This document shows, in pieces, positions 23,809 to 31,488 of a stretch of DNA of 64,000 bases. The position numbers were made by a program, and so were the translations under genes. Numbering within the stretch: the first letter of the stretch is position 1; every line of letters begins with the position of its first letter. Below the pieces are notes generated by a model. That model saw only the letters and a list, made by a program, of their open reading frames with translations, did no database searches and was not told the origin of the DNA. The stretch comes from JAKACA01 sp052143575 (GTDB lineage Bacteria > Actinomycetota > Acidimicrobiia > Acidimicrobiales > Bog-793), in the NCBI GenBank assembly GCA_052143575.1, contig JBKQSP010000107.1, positions 23,934 to 87,933 of the forward strand, read 5' to 3'.

Positions 23809-24615
23809 TCAGCGGACGGCGGCCGGCGCGTACGTCTCCAGCTGGATGACCTCGTCGCGGTCGCCGTCGACGACGACGATCGACCGGTTCAATGATCCAG
23901 TGTCGAGAGCCGTGATCGCCTCGGCTGCCCGCTCGATGGACACGATGGAGGGGAAGCTCTCGGCTGCCGTGGCGTTCACTCGGACGCCGATGGCGGAGAA
24001 CTCGTCGGCCATGTGACCCGTCAGGTGGTTGAGTGCCGCTTTCGAAGCCGCGTACATGCTTTGGCCGCTGCCGGCGTACAAGCGCAGCCCGGCGACGCTC
24101 GAAACGTTCACGACGTTGCGGTTGGCTCTCCGGTTCTCCTCGTCCCTTCCTTGCCAGAACGCACGGGCGACGACAACGGCCATCTGGAGAGGGACGACGA
24201 CGTTTGTCGTCAGCTGCCCGAGAGCACTCGCCAAGAGACGCTCCGAGCCGAGCATCGGCGCCCAGGTGCTTGCGACGGCGGCGTTCACGAGCAGATCTAT
24301 CCGGTCAAAGCGGGCAAGAGCCGCCTCGACGACTCGCTCGCAGTCACCCTCGGCGGTGAGGTCGGCCTGGATGGCGAAGACCGGGCGGCCGGCGTCAGCG
24401 AGGGGTCGCCCAGGTTCGAGGGGATCGACCGCCTCGTAGTCCTGCGCAGGCACCTGGGGTCGGTTGCGACGATAGACGGCAACTATGTCGTAGCGATCGG
24501 CGAAATGCGTGCAGAAGTACGAGCCGAGGACACCGGACGCACCGGTCAGAATGCAGACCCGGCGACCCTCACCAGCTGACAATGCTCTGCTCTCCCCACC
24601 GATCGATGACGTCAT
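23809..24615 (-). CDS. Short-chain dehydrogenase/reductase
   Basis: An NAD(P)-dependent Rossmann oxidoreductase of 268 residues. Cofactor loop VCILTGASGVLGSYF, VNAAVASTW in place of NNAG, catalytic Ser in VVNVSSVAGLRL and the YxxxK pair in MYAASKAALNHL. The reaction could be oxidation of a hydroxyl formed by the adjacent oxygenases (inference). Its first 47 bases overlap the end of the sulfotransferase-oxygenase fusion gene, marking one operon. Confidence 0.85.
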   Translation of the reverse strand: MTSSIGGESRALSAGEGRRVCILTGASGVLGSYFCTHFADRYDIVAVYRRNRPQVPAQDYEAVDPLEPGRPLADAGRPVFAIQADLTAEGDCERVVEAALARFDRIDLLVNAAVASTWAPMLGSERLLASALGQLTTNVVVPLQMAVVVARAFWQGRDEENRRANRNVVNVSSVAGLRLYAGSGQSMYAASKAALNHLTGHMADEFSAIGVRVNATAAESFPSIVSIERAAEAITALDTGSLNRSIVVVDGDRDEVIQLETYAPAAVR

Positions 24616-26209
24616 TCCTGCTGCGGTGCAACCACATCACGAGGCAGTTCCGCTCGGCGTAGGGATTGGTGACGAAGCTGTGAAACGAGAAGGGGGTGCA
24701 CTCGAAGCTGACCAGAGAGTTGTTCACGGCAGGCACGGCGACGACGGGTCGTCCGACAGGAGACGAGGACGAGCGGTACAACCCCGTCTCGCCACCCCAG
24801 CCTGCATAACCATCCGGTTCAGCTAGGTAGTAAATCAATGCCACGGCGCGTACCCGCTCCACAGTCTCCACAGCCCCTGCTCCGGTCCCATAGCGGTAAT
24901 TGCAACGCGCTGGGTCGTGCACGGTGATGTCGCCGGCACGGCTTGGCTTCGGGAACCAGGCAGGGTTCAGGTCGTTGTGCGGCGATCCGCTGAGCGAGCC
25001 TTTCGCGTGGTGATGCAGGGTGACGTTCACCTCTCCGGTCGCGGGCACGCCGAAGAGCTCGGCCAGCATGTCGTGCCACTCGCGGGAGATGAAGACGGAG
25101 AACGGCCCGGCGTTCGCCGGAGTGATGGCAAGGGCTGAGGCGTCGTAGCCGGGCAGGTCACGTGAAAAGCGATCGGCAGCCACGAAAGCCCGAAAGCCGG
25201 CTTCCAGGGACCGGTACAGGTCGGGAACGAAGACGTTCTCCGCTCGGACGTGGGGGTAAGGGCGCGTGCATCGCCACCATCTCCGGCTTGCGAGCAAGCG
25301 CCGGAGCTCGAGGGGCGGCCGGACGGGAGCGCCCTCGGAGGGTGAGTTGTCCGTACGGGCATCGCTTGCAAACCGAACCGGTGCCGGCGAGCTCGCAGCA
25401 GTTGTGGGCGCTGCTGCCCTCTCGGCGAGCAGGAGGGCAGGGTTTCGGGAGATGGCGTGCTTCAGCCTGCCCACCCATTCCTCCGTCGTGGCATCGGCTT
25501 GGCGTCGAAACCCTGACGGTGGCAGCGAGAAGTCGTCCGGCAGCTTCATGTCCAAATGGGCCAGGACTTGGCGTACGGCCGCCAAAAGGTCGTCGACCAT
25601 CTCCTCGTAGTTGACAATCAAGGGCTCCAAGCCGTGGATCTCGAAGTACTGGCGCCATGTGTCCTCCTCGGTGTGCATCTGGAGCACAGAGCGCTCGATG
25701 AGCGCTTGGTCGAAGCGGAGGGCATCCGGACGAGGTGCGTCGTAGGGGGCGGGCGGCTGATCAGCGTCCCACCACATCCGAGTCTGGAGCGCCCGGGCGT
25801 AAGAGATGCCTTGGCGCAGCTTGTCCGTTCGCTTGATCCAGACGTAGCGGGCGCCGGGGAACCAGCGTTCCACGAGCTGTCGACGTTGCTCCATAGGCAC
25901 CTCGGCCCTGCCAGAGACCCGACGGGCGAAGTGGGTGAACTGAATCGGATGGACTTTGACGCCGAATACGCCATTGACGGTGGTGCCGATTCTCGTAACA
26001 CGCGCCAGGTACTCGGGATAGGTCTCAACGCCCCAGCGGGGTTTCCAGTAACGCTCGTACGTGCCCGAGAAGTACTCCGTCGGACAGCCGGCAACACTTG
26101 TGGCACGAAGGGCCTCACATAAAACGTAACTGCCCGTGCGCGGCGTGGCACAGATGACGTACGACAGCGAGGGTGTGGCCCCTGGCGCGCCGATAGAGAT
26201 GTCAGCCAT
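24569..26209 (-). CDS. Stf0 sulfotransferase fused to a 2OG-Fe(II) oxygenase domain
   Basis: A 546-residue two-domain protein. Residues about 15-270 are a Stf0-type sulfotransferase: SYVICATPRTGSYVLCEAL (PAPS loop), GCPTEYFSGTYERYW, and RYVWIKRTDKLRQGISYARA. After a linker of about 40 residues, a second domain (about 305-546) shows 2OG oxygenase features: LHHHAKGSLSGSPHNDLNPA with H-x-D, FSFHSFVTNPYAERNCLVMW with the distal His and the 2OG-binding basic region. One polypeptide thus has a hydroxylase and a sulfotransferase, ready for hydroxylation followed by O-sulfation. It starts 4 bp after the Gly-Pro repeat gene. Confidence 0.85.
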   Translation of the reverse strand: MADISIGAPGATPSLSYVICATPRTGSYVLCEALRATSVAGCPTEYFSGTYERYWKPRWGVETYPEYLARVTRIGTTVNGVFGVKVHPIQFTHFARRVSGRAEVPMEQRRQLVERWFPGARYVWIKRTDKLRQGISYARALQTRMWWDADQPPAPYDAPRPDALRFDQALIERSVLQMHTEEDTWRQYFEIHGLEPLIVNYEEMVDDLLAAVRQVLAHLDMKLPDDFSLPPSGFRRQADATTEEWVGRLKHAISRNPALLLAERAAAPTTAASSPAPVRFASDARTDNSPSEGAPVRPPLELRRLLASRRWWRCTRPYPHVRAENVFVPDLYRSLEAGFRAFVAADRFSRDLPGYDASALAITPANAGPFSVFISREWHDMLAELFGVPATGEVNVTLHHHAKGSLSGSPHNDLNPAWFPKPSRAGDITVHDPARCNYRYGTGAGAVETVERVRAVALIYYLAEPDGYAGWGGETGLYRSSSSPVGRPVVAVPAVNNSLVSFECTPFSFHSFVTNPYAERNCLVMWLHRSRNDVIDRWGEQSIVSW

Positions 26210-26213
26210 TCAA

Positions 26214-26756
26214 CTAGCCAGGACCGCCCGGTCCTCCCGGCCCGCCGGGACCACCACCGGGACCGCCACCGGGACCGCCACCAGGACCACCACCAGGACC
26301 ACCACCAGGACCGCCACCAGGACCGCCACCGGGACCGCCGCCGGGACCGCCACCAGGACCACCACCAGGACCACCACCAGGACCACCGCCGGGACCACCG
26401 CCGGGACCACCGCCGGGACCACCACCGGGACCACCGCCGGGACCGCCACCGGGACCACCGCCGGGACCGCCAGTCGTGCTGCCAGGTCCAGGTCCACCGC
26501 CAGGTCCGGGGCCAGCCCCATGGCGACCGGGTCCGGGCCCAGGTCCAGGTCCAGGTCCACCGCCGGGTCCAGGTCCACCGCCGGGCCCGCCCGGCCCGCC
26601 CGGTCCACCGCCCGGTCCGCCACCGGGTCCTGGACCGCCCTCGTCACCACCGCCAATACTCGGTCCACCGGACAGGCCGGCGTCGCCACCTTGTGCGGCA
26701 TCGCGATTGGCAGCTCCCTCGTCGATGACCTGTTGCCAGTCTGGACCCTCGGACAC
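26214..26756 (-). CDS. Gly-Pro repeat protein with leader-like N-terminus
   Basis: A 180-residue protein. The first 30 residues (VSEGPDWQQVIDEGAANRDA and on to GGDAGLSGG) are ordinary, acidic and helical, like a recognition leader. The rest is Gly-Pro repeat, first GPGP/GGPG variants with one RHGAGP break and one STTGG break, then about 17 copies of a Pro-Gly-Gly-Gly unit, ending GPGGPGGPG. GGGGGAGG precedes the GTG. It is the first gene of the operon with the sulfotransferase-oxygenase fusion, SDR and oxygenase, so I infer it is a substrate whose prolines may be hydroxylated. The mycobacterial IniB, encoded with dynamins, is also Gly-rich, a parallel but not proof of homology. Confidence 0.7.
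   Translation of the reverse strand: MSEGPDWQQVIDEGAANRDAAQGGDAGLSGGPSIGGGDEGGPGPGGGPGGGPGGPGGPGGGPGPGGGPGPGPGPGPGRHGAGPGPGGGPGPGSTTGGPGGGPGGGPGGGPGGGPGGGPGGGPGGGPGGGPGGGPGGGPGGGPGGGPGGGPGGGPGGGPGGGPGGGPGGGPGGPGGPGGPG
26218..26637. repeat. GC-rich 9/12-bp tandem repeats inside the Gly-Pro gene
   Basis: Units such as ccaccgggaccg, ccaccaggacca and ccgccgggacca repeat with third-position changes, giving an unbroken Pro-Gly-Gly-Gly frame on the minus strand. Changes concentrate at positions silent in that frame, which favours selection on the protein. The tract is prone to copy-number change and assembly error. Confidence 0.85.
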
Positions 26757-26970
26757 TCAGAGCCTCCCCCGTGAACGCGCGCGAGAACTAAGGAGAGTCC
26801 CAGATGCTCGCTGCAGCCCAACCCCTAACCGTGTCAGCTTCGCCCAAAGGCGACTCAACGTCAAGGTCATGGAAGCTCTCGAGGCTCGCTTGAACGCCGG
26901 GTACTCGGCCGGCTGCGAGGGCCATTTTGACCGGGCCGCACACGGCTCCACAGGCGCGTCCGGCGCACCC

Positions 26971-27001
26971 TTGCGTCTCCCGCAGGGGAGACCTCTAGCG
27001 T
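26971..27001 (+). promoter_or_regulatory. MerR-type promoter and operator
   Basis: TTGCGT (26971-26976) and TAGCGT (26996-27001) are 19 bp apart, the lengthened spacer typical of MerR-controlled promoters. Between them lies the perfect dyad GTCTCCC-GCAG-GGGAGAC (26975-26992). The -10 ends 7 nt before the MerR GTG, so the transcript is probably leaderless and autoregulated. The divergent Gly-Pro operon starts 250 bp away and might also be controlled. Confidence 0.72.
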
Positions 27002-27008
27002 TGTCGTC

Positions 27009-27851
27009 GTGCGGGAGGACTTGATCAGTATCGGGCAGATGTCGCGACAATCGGGGCTGACCGTGAAGGCGTTGCGGTACTACGACCGGGTCGGACTGCT
27101 GCCGCCGGCGATCGTCGACGTGGCGACCGGCTTCCGCTTCTACTCGCCGGAGCAGATCCCGGCGGCGATCGTGGTCGCCCGTCTGCGCTCGATCGACGTA
27201 CCCCTTGACGACATCGCCTCCTGCCTCGATTCGCAGGATCAGGCGGTGAGGCTCGCCGAAGTTCTGGCCGCCCATCGGGTCCGCCTCGAGAGCCGGGCGA
27301 CCCGCATCGCCGGCAACCTGCACGATCTCATGCACTACCTCACTGACGGATTGGAGACCACCATGAGCACTGACGAGCCCGAAGGCCCGCTCCTGTCGGG
27401 GGAACAAGAGCGCAAGCTCGGTGTCGCCTATTTCAACTCGGTCTGGAAGCTGATGGAGAAGGAGGACCGCACGACCGAGGACGACGACCTCATGCTGCAC
27501 ATGGCGCATGCGTCCCGCTACCACTGGGGACAGGTCGGCAAGCCGGAGCATGTCGCGCGCGGAGAGTGGCAGGTGTCCAGGGTCTACGCCGTCTTGCGTC
27601 GCTCCGAGCCGTGTTTGCACCACGCCCAACGGGTGCTCGACATCTGCCTCGCGAACGGGATCGCCGACTGGGATCTCGCCTTCGCCTATGAGGCCTTGGC
27701 GCGCGGTCACGCCATAGCCGGCGACGCCGAAGCAGCCCGCGCCATGACAGAGCGGGCGCTGCAGGCCGTCGAGAATGTGGCAGACGATGAGGACCGCAAG
27801 ATCGTCCTCGCCGACCTCGACACGATTCCGGGTCAAGCACGCTTCTGGTAG
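27009..27851 (+). CDS. MerR-family regulator with a TPR-like C-terminal effector domain
   Basis: A 280-residue regulator. Residues 1-75 are the MerR DNA-binding domain (SIGQMSRQSGLTVKALRYYD, RVGLLPPA, FRFYSPEQI), followed by a dimerisation helix. Instead of a drug- or metal-binding domain, residues about 135-280 are helical with a tetratricopeptide look (HHAQRVLDICLANGIADWDL, AFAYEALARGHAIAGDAEAA). No Cys pair for metals. It faces away from the Gly-Pro operon and may regulate it. GTG start is set by the leaderless -10 box. Confidence 0.85.
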   Translation: MREDLISIGQMSRQSGLTVKALRYYDRVGLLPPAIVDVATGFRFYSPEQIPAAIVVARLRSIDVPLDDIASCLDSQDQAVRLAEVLAAHRVRLESRATRIAGNLHDLMHYLTDGLETTMSTDEPEGPLLSGEQERKLGVAYFNSVWKLMEKEDRTTEDDDLMLHMAHASRYHWGQVGKPEHVARGEWQVSRVYAVLRRSEPCLHHAQRVLDICLANGIADWDLAFAYEALARGHAIAGDAEAARAMTERALQAVENVADDEDRKIVLADLDTIPGQARFW

Positions 27852-27892
27852 TCCCGGCTCCGCCAGGCCGGTCGAGCGGACGTCCGGGGGAT

Positions 27893-28477
27893 TTATGGTC
27901 GGTTGGCAGTCGGCACAGTCCAGTTGGCAAAGGCCTTCTCGAGACCGCGGACGAGACGATCGAAGCTGCGGTCGACGTCGACGGGGAGCCCGAAGCCGCC
28001 TCCCATCTCGAGGCTGACGAAGCCGTGCAACGCTGAGCGTATGGCGCGAGCCGCGTCGATGGCGTCGTCGTCGAGGAGGTCATAACCGGCGAGCACGTCC
28101 AACACGACCCGCACGACCGCACGGTCCGCTGCCTCGGAGGCGGCGTCTCCTGGGGCGGAGGCGCGCTGCGTGGCGGCGTAACGACCGGGGTGGGCGAGCG
28201 CCCAGTGTCGGTATGCCGTCGACATCGACACGACGGCCTCGAGGCGTGAGCGACCGACTGCGGCGAGACCGAGAACATCGGCCAACTGGGTCTTGGCCCG
28301 CACGGCGATGCTGTGCTGCAGGCCCTCCATGCCGTCGATGTGCTTGTACAGCGACGGTTGCCGAACGCCCAAGCGCTCGGCGAGCGCAGCAAGGGTAAGG
28401 CGCGACAAACCGACCTCGTCGGCGATCCGCTCCGCCTCCTCCACGACCCCGACTTCTGTGAGCCCTGCCCTAGGCAT
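27893..28477 (-). CDS. TetR-family transcriptional regulator
   Basis: A 194-residue repressor. The helix-turn-helix is LTLAALAERLGVRQPSLYKH, preceded by VVEEAERIADEVGLSRL. The C-terminal part (SALHGFVSLEMGGGFGLPVD) resembles the WHG/TetR_C_13 ligand domain. ATG overlaps the stop of the alpha/beta hydrolase gene by 8 bp, so both are one operon. Two matched dyads in the operon promoter are probable binding sites. Confidence 0.88.
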   Translation of the reverse strand: MPRAGLTEVGVVEEAERIADEVGLSRLTLAALAERLGVRQPSLYKHIDGMEGLQHSIAVRAKTQLADVLGLAAVGRSRLEAVVSMSTAYRHWALAHPGRYAATQRASAPGDAASEAADRAVVRVVLDVLAGYDLLDDDAIDAARAIRSALHGFVSLEMGGGFGLPVDVDRSFDRLVRGLEKAFANWTVPTANRP

Positions 28478-29303
28478 GCCTCGTCACCGTCTCCAGGAAC
28501 CCGAGCACCGCCGTGCCCGTGACATCAGGCCGCTGCGACTGCGGGTAGTGGCCGGCCTCGGGCACCATGACGAGCTGTCCGTGCAGGGTGCTCGCGATCC
28601 ACTCGCCCTCCAGCTGCGGATCCGGGAAATCGGGGTCCTGCTCACCCATGACGACGAGCGTGGAAGCCGACACATCGTCGAGGCGCGCGGCTGCCGCCGC
28701 GTGGCTCGTGCGAGTCGTGACAGAGAAGGCCCTCGCGTGGCCGGGGCGGCGCAGCGCTGCCACGATTCGGCGGCGGTACTCGTCGAAGTCGGTGGGGCGG
28801 CGTCCGGCATAGAGCTTGGGCAGGTAGGCCTTCCACGACGCCGCCGCCCAGGGCGTCGCCATGGCGAGCCGGAGGAGACCGCGTTGTACCGGACTCATGT
28901 GAGCGTCGCGCACGAACGGCCCGATCAACACGAGGCTGCTCACGAGATCGGGCCGCTGTGCCGCCACGAGGACCGCAGATGCGGCCCCCATCGAGTTGCC
29001 GGCGACGACCGCAGGGCCACCGAGCTCTTCGATGAGGGCGACGATGTCTCCGGCCGTCTCGACATCGCCGTAGGAGTCGAACGTCGCGTCGCTGTCGCCG
29101 TGACCACGGAGGTCGGCACAGGCCACCGCGTAGCCGGCCGATCGCAGCGCAGGAGCCAGGAAGCGGTAGGTGCTTCGCAGGTCACCCATGCCGGGCACCA
29201 GTACGACGAGTGGACCGACACCGTCGACGTCGTACGCGAGCCGACCGCCGGGGCGAGTGAGGTAGCTGGTGTTCTCGACTGGTTCCAAGTCGTCCGTGGT
29301 CAT
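28470..29303 (-). CDS. Alpha/beta hydrolase
   Basis: A 277-residue hydrolase. Seen: GPLVVLVPGMGDLRSTYRFL (oxyanion region), ADLRGHGDSD, nucleophile elbow VVAGNSMGAASAVLVA (GNSMG), acid in VVMGEQDPDFPDP and His in VMVPEAGHYPQSQ. No signal peptide. Likely acts on a small ester or similar compound sensed by the co-transcribed TetR protein. The -10 is 6 nt before the ATG. Confidence 0.9.
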   Translation of the reverse strand: MTTDDLEPVENTSYLTRPGGRLAYDVDGVGPLVVLVPGMGDLRSTYRFLAPALRSAGYAVACADLRGHGDSDATFDSYGDVETAGDIVALIEELGGPAVVAGNSMGAASAVLVAAQRPDLVSSLVLIGPFVRDAHMSPVQRGLLRLAMATPWAAASWKAYLPKLYAGRRPTDFDEYRRRIVAALRRPGHARAFSVTTRTSHAAAAARLDDVSASTLVVMGEQDPDFPDPQLEGEWIASTLHGQLVMVPEAGHYPQSQRPDVTGTAVLGFLETVTRHA

Positions 29304-29343
29304 GGAGCTAATATATCTAGCCTATAAGCTAATATCAATAGCT
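29304..29343 (-). promoter_or_regulatory. Hydrolase-tetR promoter with two TetR operators
   Basis: On the minus strand TTGATA (29333-29338) and TATATT (29310-29315) are 17 bp apart, with 6 nt from -10 to the ATG. Two copies of AGCTA-N7-TAGC(T/C) lie at 29306-29322 and 29327-29343, exactly 21 bp apart (two helical turns), together covering -10, spacer and -35. This is a strong autorepression arrangement for the TetR protein encoded downstream. Confidence 0.8.
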
Positions 29344-29408
29344 AAGTTGACCATCGTTCCCCCGGAGGCAGAGCCGCCGTCTCAAGGTAAACCGCGTGCC
29401 TGCTCGCT

Positions 29409-30677
29409 TCAGCCGAGCGGCCACGAAACCTCCATGCGAGCGCCGCCGGCAGCCGCCTCGCCCAGGCGCCAGCGCCCCCCGGTAGATCGGACGACCGAGT
29501 CGGCGATCGCGAGGCCGAGGCCATGGCCGCCTGCCTCGTCGCTGGCGCGGTGGAAGCGGTCGAAGAGGCGGTCGCGTTCGCTCGGCGGAATGCCCGGGCC
29601 GCTGTCCTCGACGGCCAGGACGGCTCGTGGCCCCGATATGGCGACGATGATGAGGACCTCGCCACCTTCGCCGGCGTAGCGACAGGCGTTGTCGACGAGC
29701 ACGCCGGCCAAGCGGTCGACCCATTCCGGCGGCGCCACGACGAGCACGCTGCGATCCTGCGGTCGTTGCACGGAGACCGTGACGCGGCGTGCAGCCGCCA
29801 GACCGGCGAAGCGATCAGCGCAGCCCTCGGCGATCGTCGCCAGGTCGATGGGCTCGTTCCCAGGGGGAGCCGGCTCCGAGTCGAAACGCGCAAGCCAGAG
29901 GAGATCTTCCACGATCCGTTGCAGCCGTGCACTCTCCGCGGCGATGCGGTGCAACGTGGATTCTCGTTGTGTGGCATCACCGCTGAGATCGCGGGAGAGG
30001 GCGAGCTCGGCCTGGATGACGCTGAGGGGAGTGCGCAGCTCGTGGGAGGCATCCGCCGTGAACTCGAGCTGCCGACGGCGGGCGTCCTCCACCGGAACGA
30101 CCGATCGAATGCCGATGGCGAGGGAGCCAAGGAAGATCACGACGATGAGGATGGGGAAGGCGAGAGCCTCGGAGGTGACAAGGACGGAGCGGACGTGTAC
30201 CAGCTCGGCCAGGCTCTCGCCGGCTACGAACCAGCCGCCGGCACGAGCCGGGACGGAGTCGAGCAGGAACGGCGTCGTGCCGATCGTTTCGCCTCTCTGG
30301 GCAGGCTGCGGCGTCCAGGCTCGCGTCGGAAGGACCGGTGAGCCCGCCGTGGCACGCACGACGGCGCCGTCGGGCGCCACTTCCCAGAGGAACACGGGCG
30401 TGCCGTAGATCCCGAGGCCGTACCGCCCGCTCCCTCCTCCGCTCGCGAAAGCGGCCTCCCAGCGAGAGCTGTCTGGCGGAGTGGACTGGGCGCGTAATGC
30501 CTGCAGCAGACGGGCGGTCACCTCTTGGCTCACTTGGTTCGTGAGCCGGTGGGAGACGAGCTGGTCGAGAGCGATACCGAGGGCGATCGAGACGATCGCC
30601 ACGGCAACGGTGGCGATGGCGGCCACGCGTACGGCAAGTGCCCGGTGGGAGGGCGTGATCCTGCGCCGGCGGCTCAT
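29409..30677 (-). CDS. Sensor histidine kinase (OmpR-type system)
   Basis: A 422-residue membrane kinase. Transmembrane segments at about residues 15-38 and 170-190 flank an extracytoplasmic sensor region. The H box is FTADASHELRTPLSVIQAEL, N box VDNACRYAGEGGEV, G1 VEDSGPGIPPSERDRLFDRF and G2 GGHGLGLAIADSVV. The signal is unknown. Its ATG overlaps the stop of the response regulator (ATGA). Confidence 0.93.
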   Translation of the reverse strand: MSRRRRITPSHRALAVRVAAIATVAVAIVSIALGIALDQLVSHRLTNQVSQEVTARLLQALRAQSTPPDSSRWEAAFASGGGSGRYGLGIYGTPVFLWEVAPDGAVVRATAGSPVLPTRAWTPQPAQRGETIGTTPFLLDSVPARAGGWFVAGESLAELVHVRSVLVTSEALAFPILIVVIFLGSLAIGIRSVVPVEDARRRQLEFTADASHELRTPLSVIQAELALSRDLSGDATQRESTLHRIAAESARLQRIVEDLLWLARFDSEPAPPGNEPIDLATIAEGCADRFAGLAAARRVTVSVQRPQDRSVLVVAPPEWVDRLAGVLVDNACRYAGEGGEVLIIVAISGPRAVLAVEDSGPGIPPSERDRLFDRFHRASDEAGGHGLGLAIADSVVRSTGGRWRLGEAAAGGARMEVSWPLG

Positions 30678-31339
30678 CCGGGAACGATGCGGTAGCCGAA
30701 CCCTCGTACTGTCTCGATGTGCGCCCTGCCGCCGGCGAGCTTGGCGCGCAGCCTGGCGATGTGGACGTCGATCGTGTTGGAGCCGAGGGCGTCGGCCTCC
30801 TCGCCCCAGGCGTGCTGGGCGATCGCGCGGCGCTCGACGGAGGCGGGCGATCGACGCAGGAGCAGCTCCAAGATGGCGAGCTCGGTGGCGGTGAGCGAAA
30901 GAGGGCGGGTTCCCACTTTGACTTGGCGGGAGGCGGGATCGAAGACGATGTCACCCACGGCGAGATGGGGTCCCTGCGAGGCGGGCCGTCGTTGCAGCGC
31001 CCGCACCCGAGCGAGCAGCTCACCGAAGTCGAACGGCTTCACGAGGTAGTCGTCGGCTCCCTCGTCGAGGGCCGTCACTCGATCGGAGGCGGCGTCGCGG
31101 GCGGTGAGCATGAGGACGGCGACGGTGGACGACTGTTGCCGGAGCGCCCGCACGAGTTCGAGGCCGCTGCGGCCGGGCATGTTCCAGTCGAGGACGGCGA
31201 CCTCGTAACCGTAGGCGCACAGGTAGTCCCAGGCGAGTTTGCCGTCGCTGGCGACGTCCACGACGTATCCGGCGGCTCGCAGGCCGCGTGCGAGCACTGC
31301 CGAGAGGGCGCCGTCGTCCTCGGCCCCCAAGACCCGCAC
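30674..31339 (-). CDS. OmpR/PhoB-family response regulator
   Basis: A 221-residue regulator. Receiver at 1-115: acidic pocket EDD near the start, phospho-acceptor in VAVLDWNMPGRSG, Thr in VLMLTARDA and Lys in DDYLVKPFDFGEL. Winged-helix domain at about 125-221 (LTATELAILELLLRRSPASV, NTIDVHIARLRAKLAGGRAH, ETVRGFGYRIVPG). GTG start, immediately within a palindrome that may be its own operator. First gene of the pair with the kinase. Confidence 0.93.
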   Translation of the reverse strand: MRVLGAEDDGALSAVLARGLRAAGYVVDVASDGKLAWDYLCAYGYEVAVLDWNMPGRSGLELVRALRQQSSTVAVLMLTARDAASDRVTALDEGADDYLVKPFDFGELLARVRALQRRPASQGPHLAVGDIVFDPASRQVKVGTRPLSLTATELAILELLLRRSPASVERRAIAQHAWGEEADALGSNTIDVHIARLRAKLAGGRAHIETVRGFGYRIVPG

Positions 31340-31349
31340 CTGTACAGGT
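31338..31349. promoter_or_regulatory. Perfect 12-bp palindrome over the response-regulator start
   Basis: ACCTGTACAGGT begins at the GTG start codon of the response regulator and extends upstream. A site here could block initiation or transcription start; the binding protein is unknown. Confidence 0.4.
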
Positions 31350-31488
31350 CTAGTTCGTGAACCTGACGTTTCGATGAAGGCGCTCGCCTAGGTGAGATCC
31401 GAGCCGTTCTACCTGGGGCCGCAGCACCGGGCTTCAGCTCAGTGCGCCGCAACCGGCGGATCGCCGCGAGACGCGCCAAGCTGAGGTC

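Noticed and set aside
26218..26637. CRISPR-like array
   Set aside because: Units are 9-12 bp, contiguous and without unique spacers; it is a coding tandem repeat.
26136..26774. Plus-strand Thr/Gly-repeat open frame over the Gly-Pro tract
   Set aside because: A repeat is open in several frames; the minus frame has a ribosome site, a non-repeat N-terminus, operon context and silent-site variation.
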